From positions 438,501 to 450,000 of the forward strand of contig CAJNDS010002324.1 of the NCBI GenBank assembly GCA_905221605.1: a stretch of 11,500 bases of DNA. Reading direction: 5' to 3'. The translations under genes and the position numbers were made by a program. Below, piece after piece: positions 6,891 through 11,500 of the stretch; the first letter of the stretch is position 1; each line of letters starts with the position of its first letter. Source of the stretch: Symbiodinium natans. Lineage: Eukaryota; Sar; Dinophyceae; Suessiales; Symbiodiniaceae. A model generated the notes under the pieces. That model saw only the letters and a list, made by a program, of their open reading frames with translations, had not been told where the DNA came from and made no database searches.

Positions 6891-6960
6891 ATGGAGTACG
6901 CCGAACGCCGCCCCCTTGTCCAAGAATTGTTTTGGCAAAAGCAGGCGTCTTGCAAGACTG
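6891..6960. other. Spacer
   Basis: About 70 bp with no recognised feature. Confidence 0.4.
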
Positions 6961-7010
6961 GGGTTTAGGGTTGAGTGACCCCTAAACCCTGAAAACCCAA
7001 AACCCTGAAA
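6961..7010. repeat. Short G-strand to C-strand telomere junction with 9 nt filler
   Basis: GGGTTTAGGG (6961-6970) and CCCTAAACCC (6980-6989) are perfect inverted complements separated by TTGAGTGAC. Decayed C-strand words continue to about 7010. Confidence 0.75.
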
Positions 7011-7182
7011 AAATCAGAGCCCCCCAGAAAAATGAACTCTCCAAAAAGCTACCTGGCCATGCAAGCAGTCGGAGAGCGAGAAGCAAAAGGGTTAGGGGTT
7101 AGAGTTTAGGGAGAAGCCTTATATATGAAAAGGTTTAGGGTTGTAGGCTTATAGGGGTTTGGGTTCTTGTCCAATTTAGTGC
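7011..7182. other. Spacer with degenerate G-strand words
   Basis: Nothing recognised up to 7088. From 7089 to about 7172 it is a decayed TTTAGGG tract (GGGTTAGGGG, AGGTTTAGGG, TAGGGGTTTGGG). Confidence 0.5.
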
Positions 7183-7255
7183 TAAGCCCTAAACCCTAAA
7201 CCCTAAACCCTAAACCTCAAACCTCAAACCCTAAACCCTAAACCCCAAACCCTCA
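7183..7255 (-). repeat. C-strand telomere-like array
   Basis: About ten units, mostly CCCTAAA, with two CCTCAAA in tandem and a CCCCAAA. Confidence 0.95.
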
Positions 7256-7361
7256 AGGAAAGGAATAACGGCCCACTGGGGAGTCTAGTGGTTCAGGGTC
7301 TTGAGGTCTGGGTGTTGGGGTCGTAGGTCCAAGGTCTTGATTGGGGTTTAAGGATGGGTCG
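7256..7361. other. G-rich spacer
   Basis: About 106 bp with GGTCTTGAGGTC and GGTCCAAGGTCTTGA words. It is flanked by a C-strand array to the left and a G-strand array to the right. Confidence 0.45.
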
Positions 7362-7430
7362 TAGGGTTTAGGGTTTAGGGTTTAGGGTTTAGGGTTTAGG
7401 GTTTAGGGTTTAGGGTTTAGGGTTTAGGGT
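7362..7430 (+). repeat. G-strand telomere-like array, perfect
   Basis: Nine to ten consecutive perfect TTTAGGG units with no visible variants. It is among the cleanest blocks in the window and so probably recent. Confidence 0.97.
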
Positions 7431-7530
7431 ACCTGAAAACAGGCCAAGGCAGCTGTAGTACTGGCATTTGTCGCCGACCGACCAGCAGGTGCTACCCGGC
7501 ACCAGGCGGTGTTTCATGTCCTCACTGCGC
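7431..7530. other. Spacer
   Basis: Unique GC-balanced sequence, including CCGACCGACC and GGTGCTACCCGGCACC (a short hairpin near 7488-7503). No gene. Confidence 0.4.
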
Positions 7531-7712
7531 CCGAAACCCTACCCCCGAAACCCTAAACCCTAAACCCTAAACCCTAAACCCTAAACCCTAAACCCTAAAC
7601 CCTAAAACCCTAAACCCTAAACCCTAGCCCCAAACCCTAACCCAGAAACCTTAACTCTACACCCTAATCCCCGAACCCCCTGAAACCTAAACCCTTAACC
7701 CTAAGGTCCCCA
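7531..7712 (-). repeat. C-strand telomere-like array, right half degenerate
   Basis: Regular CCCTAAA over about 7549-7625. It is followed by decayed units (CCCCAAA, CCCAGAAA, CCCCGAACC, CCTGAAACC). Confidence 0.9.
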
Positions 7713-7895
7713 TTCACCTATACCCCCCAAACTCGGAAAACCGCAATCCCTAAATCCCAAACTGCAGCTCTTAATTCCAGCAAAGGAGAAGATTCAATGT
7801 CCCAAGGTCCTACCTCAGTGCGTATGCCACTTGCATGCCTGCTCTGACTACCTCGTCTGTTAAGGCTGCAGGTTTGAGGGTCTTGGGTTCTGATA
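7713..7895. other. Spacer, no gene seen
   Basis: Mixed sequence. The minus-strand open frame (7718-7924) starts inside the telomere-variant array to the right and has no recognisable features. Confidence 0.45.
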
Positions 7896-7984
7896 AACCC
7901 TAAGCCCCAAAGCCCAAAGCCCAAAGCCCTAAGCCCTAAGCCCTAAGCCCTAAGCCCTGAGCCCTAAACCCTAAACCCTAAACA
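7896..7984 (-). repeat. C-strand array of variant units (CCCTAAG, CCCAAAG)
   Basis: Three CCCAAAG-type units are followed by five CCCTAAG/CCCTGAG units and then CCCTAAA. The block is organised into tandem runs of the same variant. Confidence 0.9.
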
Positions 7985-8047
7985 ACTACAACCCTCATTT
8001 ACAGCTAAGGGCTTCGGGCTTGGGACCTCCGGCATTCGGCCTCCTAC
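7985..8047. other. Short spacer
   Basis: About 63 bp between the variant array and the family A element, with no recognised signal. Confidence 0.4.
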
Positions 8048-8192
8048 TACTTGGAGGTTCATGGTACTTCTTACCCGCTTATAACTGTACTTGTAAACTG
8101 TACTTAGAACCATACTGGGGCACTTCAGGGGCCTGTAAGTGGGTTCTAAGTGCAGCTATAACTGGTTAGGTAGTACCATGAACCTCCAAGTA
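8048..8192. mobile_element. Family A MITE-like element, copy 1 (145 bp)
   Basis: The terminal inverted repeats match perfectly over 21 bp (core CTTGGAGGTTCATGGTAC), and both ends are bounded by TA. Internally it shares TTATAACTGTACTTGTAA with the TTATAACTGTACTTATAA of copy 2. It has no coding capacity. Short length, inverted ends and possible TA target sites fit a Tc1/mariner-type MITE, which is an inference. The right end lies 3-4 bp from a C-strand telomere array. Confidence 0.8.
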
Positions 8193-8195
8193 AGT

Positions 8196-8246
8196 AACCC
8201 TAAACCCTAAACCCTAAACCCTAAACCCTAAACCCTAAACCCTAAG
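8196..8246 (-). repeat. C-strand telomere-like array
   Basis: About seven perfect CCCTAAA units directly to the right of the family A element. Confidence 0.96.
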
Positions 8247-8354
8247 GTAGAGATCATCAGTTCAACTCTAAACTCCCAAAGCCCTGTTGCATGCCTCTGC
8301 AGACAGCCAAACTCCAGGTTTGAGATCGATGCTCACGGAGTCCTGGGGAAAATA
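8247..8354. other. Spacer
   Basis: About 108 bp of unique sequence between a C-strand array (left) and a G-strand array (right). No gene. Confidence 0.4.
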
Positions 8355-8467
8355 TTTAGGGTTTAGGGTTTAGGCTTAGGGTTTAGGGTTTAGGGTTTAG
8401 GGTTTAGGGTTTAGGGTTTGGGGTTTAGGGTTTAGGGTTTAGGGTTTAGGTTTTAGGGTTTAGGGTT
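8355..8467 (+). repeat. G-strand telomere-like array
   Basis: About 16 units, mostly perfect TTTAGGG, with TTTGGGG, TTAGGC and TTTTAGG variants. It ends at a palindromic junction. Confidence 0.97.
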
Positions 8468-8474
8468 ACCCTAA
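8460..8474. repeat. Near-palindromic junction of G- and C-strand telomere repeats
   Basis: TTAGGGT and ACCCTAA are perfect complements around a single T. The G-strand array to the left passes directly into the C-strand array to the right. Confidence 0.88.
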
Positions 8475-8600
8475 GCCCTCCTAACCCTAAACCTTGAACC
8501 CTAAACCCTAAGCCTCGAACCCTGAACCCCAAGCCTTGAACCCCAAACCCTAAACCCTAAACCCTGAACAATCAACCCTAAACCCTGAACCCGACCCAGA
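8468..8600 (-). repeat. C-strand telomere-like array, degenerate
   Basis: CCCTAAA-derived units with many CCCTGAA, CCTCGAA, CCTTGAA and CCCCAAG variants. It is clearly more diverged than the G-strand arm it abuts. Confidence 0.85.
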
Positions 8601-8693
8601 ACCCTAATCCCAGTCCTTCTCGCGATCCACGTCCTCGATGCGGCATGGGATCCAGCGTTCAAAGCCTTGGGCTCAAGATTGCGGTCGTAAACC
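8601..8693. other. Spacer
   Basis: About 93 bp of unique sequence with no gene. Confidence 0.4.
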
Positions 8694-8815
8694 ACCCTAA
8701 ACCCTAAACCCTAAACCCTAAACCCTAAACCCTAAACCCCTAAGCCCTGTAAGCCCCCATAAGCCCGTCTAAACCCTCCCACATAAGCCCCCTCTAAGCC
8801 CCCTAAGCCCCTGAA
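8694..8815 (-). repeat. C-strand telomere-like array passing into CCCCTAAG-type decay
   Basis: Perfect CCCTAAA units run to about 8742. They are followed by CCCATAAGCC, CCTCTAAG and CCCCTAAG derivatives. Confidence 0.85.
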
Positions 8816-9148
8816 CACCTGCCTTGTGGGGTCGGTTTAGGCTTTTCCGTGGGCTCAGGGCTGCGGGTCGTGGGCATGTGGGTTTTAGGGTTCCAGGTTA
8901 CAGCAAGGGACCGTGGGACGTGCGGTGAACGCTAAAAGGGTTGGTGCCCTGGCCTTCACGAGGATCAGAGTAGTATCATGCATGTATCCTTGCATATGTA
9001 TATATATGTGTATATATATATATAGAGAGTTTTTGGAGTGTTGACAGTTGAACACTTGTGAGTTTAGGGTTCGGTTTGTGGGGCTCAAGTCTGGGGATGT
9101 GTCTTCCACAGGGTCACTGCAAGCTTCCGGATTTCGGGTTCAGGGCAT
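8816..9148. other. Spacer with TA microsatellite, no gene seen
   Basis: Mixed sequence with a (TA)n/(TG) run at 8995-9024 and a few telomere-like words (8882-8892, 9061-9070). The minus-strand open frame of 74 codons (8885-9109) includes the microsatellite and is not recognisable. Confidence 0.5.
8995..9024. repeat. (TA)n microsatellite
   Basis: ATGTATATATATGTG followed by TATATATATATATA. AT-rich and self-complementary. Confidence 0.92.
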
Positions 9149-9187
9149 CGGGTTTAGTTTTGGGGTTTAGGGTTTAGGGTCAGGGTA
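9149..9187 (+). repeat. Short G-strand telomere-like block
   Basis: About five units (GGGTTTAG, TTTTGGGG, TTTAGGG x2, TCAGGG). Confidence 0.8.
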
Positions 9188-9324
9188 GAGCCTGCAGTCA
9201 CGATAGTCGGTGGTTTCAAAAGTAGATGGCCCACTTAGGGGAGGATCTCTTGGATTTCGGGAAGAGCCTTGACTGCCCTAGTACGCAGCACAGTCCTGAA
9301 TGCTCACTCCTATTATTTCAGGGT
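9188..9324. other. Spacer
   Basis: Unique sequence with no recognised gene. Confidence 0.4.
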
Positions 9325-9413
9325 ATATGGGTATTTCCAGAAATCGGGGTACCCCCTACATACCCCTAAATAAACTAGAATACCCCTAAATGGACCCCCA
9401 AAACGGGTACCCC
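9325..9413 (+). mobile_element. Family B dispersed element, copy 3
   Basis: It runs from ATATGGGTATTTCCAGAAAT to GGGTACCCC and aligns with 3171-3280 (direct) and 3493-3580 (inverted). An internal 12-mer ATACCCCTAAAT occurs twice (about 9360 and 9380). This copy lacks the poly-A expansion of copy 1 and is the best template for defining the family. Confidence 0.65.
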
Positions 9414-9417
9414 TGAA

Positions 9418-9443
9418 CGCGCGCGCGCGCGATCGCGATCGCG
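9418..9443. repeat. Alternating CG tract with CGATCG palindromes
   Basis: Thirteen bases of strict CG alternation are followed by GATCGCGATCGCG. Alternating CpG is the classic Z-DNA-prone sequence. It starts 4 bp after the family B copy. Confidence 0.9.
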
Positions 9444-9557
9444 AAGGCTGCAAACCACTGAGGCCGTGTGCTTGAACTCAGGTATCGCGCTGCGTCGCCC
9501 TTCCGCCAGCTCATGACCTGTCCGGGGGGCTTCATGTAGTACTACAGCCTACGCCCC
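9444..9557. other. Spacer
   Basis: Unique mixed sequence with no recognised gene. Confidence 0.4.
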
Positions 9558-9632
9558 TCAAACCTAAACCATCAACCCAAAACCCTAATCTTTACACCGT
9601 AGGCCCACCATCAACCCGAAACCCTAAACCCT
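9558..9632 (-). repeat. Degenerate C-strand telomere-like block
   Basis: AAACCTAAACC, CATCAACCC and AAACCCTAATC units. The segment ACCATCAACCC occurs twice (about 9568 and 9607). Confidence 0.6.
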
Positions 9633-9685
9633 TCTCGAAGGCGCTCAAGCCCTTTGCCTGGCTTTTCAATTTGACTTCAAAACCC

Positions 9686-9794
9686 TACTTGGAGGTTCAG
9701 GGCTTAGGGTTTAGGGTTTAGGGTTTAGGGTCTAGGGTTCAGGGTTTAGGGTTCAGGGCTCAGGGCTTAGGGTTACTTACTTGGAGGTTCAGGG
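9686..9794 (+). repeat. G-strand telomere-like block bracketed by a 17 bp direct repeat of the family A end
   Basis: TACTTGGAGGTTCAGGG at 9686-9702 and again at 9778-9794 flanks about 75 bp of TTTAGGG-type units (GGGCTTAGGG to GGGTTACT). The right-hand copy is the left end of the complete family A element at 9778-9891. The left-hand copy is a solo end. Confidence 0.85.
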
Positions 9795-9891
9795 TACTTA
9801 TAACCCCAATTATAACTGTACTTATAAGCACCCTAAGTGCATTTTAAGTAGGCTATAAGTAGACTTAGAAGTACCCATGAACCTCCAAGTA
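9778..9891. mobile_element. Family A MITE-like element, copy 2 (114 bp)
   Basis: The ends are TACTTGGAGGTTCAGGGTAC and, on the other strand, TACTTGGAGGTTCATGGGTAC. Fourteen terminal bases are perfectly inverted, then a 1 nt offset. The interior (ACTTATAA, CTTAGAAG, GGCTATAAGTA) is also largely self-complementary. It shares TTATAACTGTACTT with copy 1 but is 31 bp shorter and about as diverged as expected for old MITE copies. Confidence 0.8.
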
Positions 9892-9996
9892 CACCTACTT
9901 CAGGTACGCCCCGTGTACTCTACAATGAAGGCAAGCCTGTGCTAGCGACCTTGGCAAGGAATCAGAAGAGCCAGTGCTTCCTCGAAGAGGAGCTAC
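9892..9996. other. Spacer between family A and family C copies
   Basis: Unique sequence of about 105 bp with no gene. Confidence 0.4.
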
Positions 9997-10110
9997 ATGG
10001 TCCCTTGGTATGGGCCCTTAAACGGGTACCCTTAATTATACACCCCTTGTATACCCTATACAGATTAAGGGCCCATACATCAGAACCCTTTAAAGGAGGT
10101 TAGGGACCAT
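9997..10110. mobile_element. Family C short dispersed element, copy 2 (114 bp)
   Basis: The ends ATGGTCCCT and AGGGACCAT are perfect 9 bp inverted repeats. A second inverted pair, TATGGGCCCTTA (10009-10020) and TAAGGGCCCATA (10066-10077), is nested inside. It aligns with 694-804 throughout. It is non-coding and plausibly a non-autonomous transposon. A C-strand telomere array follows after about 9 bp. Confidence 0.7.
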
Positions 10111-10119
10111 AACCCGATA

Positions 10120-10143
10120 CCCTAAACCCTAAACCCTAAAACC
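10120..10143 (-). repeat. Short C-strand telomere-like block
   Basis: Three to four CCCTAAA units between a complete and a truncated family C copy. Confidence 0.85.
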
Positions 10144-10149
10144 CTTAAA

Positions 10150-10192
10150 CCCTTTAAAGGATGTTAGGGACCATATGAAGGGCCCATGAAAC
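10150..10192 (+). repeat. Family C right-end fragment, first
   Basis: It repeats the last 25 bp of the 9997-10110 element with one difference (CCCTTTAAAGGATG, then TTAGGGACCAT) and continues ATGAAGGGCCCATGAAAC. The left part of the element is absent. Confidence 0.75.
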
Positions 10193-10301
10193 TACCCCCT
10201 CTAGGGGTTCTACGTTGGATCCTTAGGGTTGTCCCCTAGGGTTTTGGGGTCCCTGCTTAAGGATCCCCAAGGGAACATAAGGGCCATATTAGGAGTATAT
10301 T
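10193..10301. other. Spacer with inverted GGATCCTTAG
   Basis: GGATCCTTAG at 10217-10226 and CTTAAGGATCC at 10256-10266 could form a stem with about 29 nt of loop. TACCCCCTCTAGGGGT near 10194 is another short hairpin. No gene. Confidence 0.5.
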
Positions 10302-10331
10302 CCCTAACCCTAAACCCTAAACCCTAAACCC
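10302..10331 (-). repeat. Short C-strand telomere-like block
   Basis: Four CCCTAA(A) units immediately before the second family C fragment. Confidence 0.88.
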
Positions 10332-10359
10332 TTTAAAAGGAGGCTAGGGCCCATGAAAC
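10329..10359 (+). repeat. Family C right-end fragment, second
   Basis: CCCTTTAAAAGGAGGCTAGGG is followed directly by CCCATGAAAC. Compared with 10150-10192 it lacks 13 bp between two AGGG words. Confidence 0.72.
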
Positions 10360-10516
10360 GACCCTCAGATTTCCGAGCAGACACTCAACTCTACCCCAAC
10401 ACCTACACCCTAACGATCCACAGTTTCAAGAGAGGGTTTAGGGCTTAGGGCTTAGGCTCTACACCGACAGTCTGGCCTCTGGTTTCCAGGCTTCACAGAC
10501 GTGTGGGTTCAGGGAT
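10360..10516. other. Spacer with a few G-strand words
   Basis: Mixed sequence. GGGTTTAGGGCTTAGGGCTTAGG lies at about 10434-10456. No gene. Confidence 0.45.
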
Positions 10517-10592
10517 AAACCCCCTAAACCCTAAACCCTAAACCCTAAACCCTAAACCCCAAACCCCAAACCCTAAACTCTCCACCCTAAAC
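10517..10592 (-). repeat. C-strand telomere-like array
   Basis: About ten units, CCCTAAA with CCCCAAA twice in tandem and CCCTAAACTCTCC decay at the right. Confidence 0.93.
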
Positions 10593-10637
10593 CGGGGAGT
10601 CAAGAGCTTCGGGGCAGAGGCCCCCTGGAGCCCCGAA
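10593..10637. other. Short spacer
   Basis: 45 bp of G/C-rich sequence between two C-strand arrays. Confidence 0.4.
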
Positions 10638-10718
10638 TAAACCCCAAAACCCTAAGCCCTAAAACCCAAAACCCAAAACCCTAAACCCTAAACCGTAAAC
10701 CCTATAGACCCTAAACCC
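10638..10718 (-). repeat. C-strand telomere-like array with AAAACCC variants
   Basis: CCCTAAG, two AAAACCC units in tandem, CCCTAAA, CCGTAAA and CCCTATAGACC units. Confidence 0.88.
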
Positions 10719-10839
10719 AGTTCAGAGCCCTCCGTGCATCCCTGCCGGATTGGGATCTCCCAACATCGCGCGGCGGAACTCCTGTCAGGGCGCTCCAAAC
10801 GCGCTGTAGGGCACGGGGTTTAGGGTTGTAGGGGTACCT
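10719..10839. other. Spacer ending in two G-strand words
   Basis: Unique GC-rich sequence, then GGGGTTTAGGGTTGTAGGGG at 10815-10834. No gene. Confidence 0.4.
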
Positions 10840-11121
10840 TATAGAAACACGTAAAGTTTCCTCAAAGGGCACGATCTACATATGTATATATAGTCATCCT
10901 TGAATAGATAGAATATGGTTTTCGGGGGGGAGGTTTTTTTTGTTTTTTTCTGGGTTTTGGGCTTTTTTCCCACGTTCTGGAAGGAATCCAGAGATAGAAT
11001 ATTGAAACCCATAGAATATCTCAAAGAGTCCCAAAACCCATAGATATAATGTTTTCGGGACACCGAAAAAAACGCCCGTTTTCGTGCCCTTCTACACATA
11101 TTCTATCTATGTGAAATTTTT
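10840..11121. other. AT-richer segment with scrambled inverted repeats
   Basis: It differs in composition from the rest of the window. ATAGATAGAATATG at 10904-10917 is inverted at 11097-11110, and AAGGGCACGA at 10865-10874 is inverted at about 11083-11092. The two inverted pairs are not nested as in a simple fold-back. TTTTCGG/CCGAAAA (11052-11069) forms a 7 bp stem with a 4 nt loop. T-rich runs lie at 10935-10948. The minus-strand open frame (10839-11099) has no recognisable features. Confidence 0.5.
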
Positions 11122-11123
11122 GA

Positions 11124-11500
11124 TGAGGAGTGGAGGAGGAGAGGAGGAGGAGAGGAGGGGAGGAAGAGGAGGAGAGGGGAGGAGAGGGGAGGAGAGGGAG
11201 AGGGGAGGGAGAGGGGAGGAGGGGAGGGGAGAGGGGAGGAGGAGAGGGGGAGAGGGGAGGAGAGGGGAGGAGAGGGAGAGGGGAGGGAGAGGGGAGGAGG
11301 GGAGGGGAGAGGGGAGGAGGAGGAGAGGGGGAGAGGGGAGGAGAGGGAAGGAGGAGGAGAGGGGAGGAGAGGAGGAGAGGGGAGAGGAGGAGAGGGGAGG
11401 AGGAGAGGGGAGAAGGAGAGGGGAGGAGGGGGGAGGGGGGAGGAGAGGGGGAGGAGAGGGGAGAGGGGAGGAGGAGAGGGGGGGAGGAGAGGGGAGGAGA
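11124..11500 (+). repeat. Polypurine GGAGGAGAGGGGA minisatellite, truncated by window end
   Basis: After TTTTTGATGAGGAGTGG, the + strand is pure purine for more than 360 bp, made of GGGGAGGAGA-type 8-13 nt units. A higher-order unit of 78 bp starts at 11191 and repeats at 11269. No stop codon can occur in any frame of pure purine or pyrimidine DNA, so the open frames here carry no coding information. The sequence is triplex- and G-quadruplex-prone. Confidence 0.97.

Noticed and set aside
7820-7900. Possible tRNA on either strand
   Set aside because: No cloverleaf, A box or GGTTCRANYCC-like B box could be matched; only scattered GGTTC words were seen.
9431-9443. GCGATCGC as the cyanobacterial HIP1 motif
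   Set aside because: It occurs only inside a CG-alternating tract in eukaryotic telomere-rich DNA, so it is a by-product of the simple repeat.
11124-11500. Long open frames across the window end
   Set aside because: Pure purine DNA cannot contain stop codons on either strand, so openness carries no information. No start codon is present in the tract.

Overview
This window is non-coding, repeat-dominated eukaryotic DNA. Its main feature is the plant/algal-type telomere heptamer TTTAGGG (complement CCCTAAA). The heptamer occurs in roughly thirty blocks scattered from position 1 to about 10,830, in both orientations and at every stage of decay. Green plants, many green algae and several other protist lineages (dinoflagellates, cryptophytes, some apicomplexans) use this heptamer, so the source is a eukaryote with Arabidopsis-type telomeres. 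A unicellular alga or other protist is my best guess, but nothing here fixes the taxon. I find no convincing protein-coding gene, tRNA, rRNA or CRISPR array. The open frames are short, overlap on both strands, and mostly run through telomere-like, simple-repeat or palindromic DNA.

Layout. Positions 1-2,080: telomere-like arrays alternate with unrelated 90-280 bp spacers. G-strand arrays (TTTAGGG on +) lie at 1-148, 264-390, 457-530, 1581-1635 and 2001-2080. C-strand arrays (CCCTAAA on +) lie at 811-871, 1064-1203, 1348-1486 and 1729-1921. Positions 2,081-5,515: longer spacers carry a fold-back element (2269-2408), dispersed repeats, homopolymers and an imperfect 103 bp palindrome (5156-5258). 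Positions 5,516-6,670: a C-strand array faces a G-strand array, followed by a long, very degenerate TTTATAGGG-rich tract. Positions 6,671-10,840: arrays and spacers resume, with two copies of a MITE-like element, two copies and fragments of a second short dispersed element, and one copy of a third. Positions 10,840-11,120: an AT-richer segment. Positions 11,124-11,500: a polypurine GGAGGAGAGGGGA-type minisatellite that runs off the window.

The spacers are not all unique. Comparing them by eye gives three dispersed families. Family A is MITE-like with CTTGGAGGTTCA termini: 8048-8192, 9778-9891 and a solo end at 9686. Family B is about 90-110 bp: 3171-3280, 3493-3580 inverted, 9325-9413, and a probable fragment at 1001-1025. 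Family C is about 111-114 bp with ATGGTCCCT-like ends: 694-804, 9997-10110, and fragments at 10150 and 10329. Several copies end within a few bases of a telomere array. Three array junctions have the (TTTAGGG)n-(CCCTAAA)n orientation expected from end-to-end joining (1626-1647, 6961-6989, 8460-8474). One telomere-like block is flanked by a perfect 17 bp direct repeat (9686 and 9778).

The simplest reading, which is inference, is a subtelomere-like or heterochromatic region. It would be built by repeated insertion or joining of telomere repeats at breaks, local amplification of variant units, and insertion of short non-autonomous elements. No genes work together here. All family assignments come from reading by eye, without database searches.
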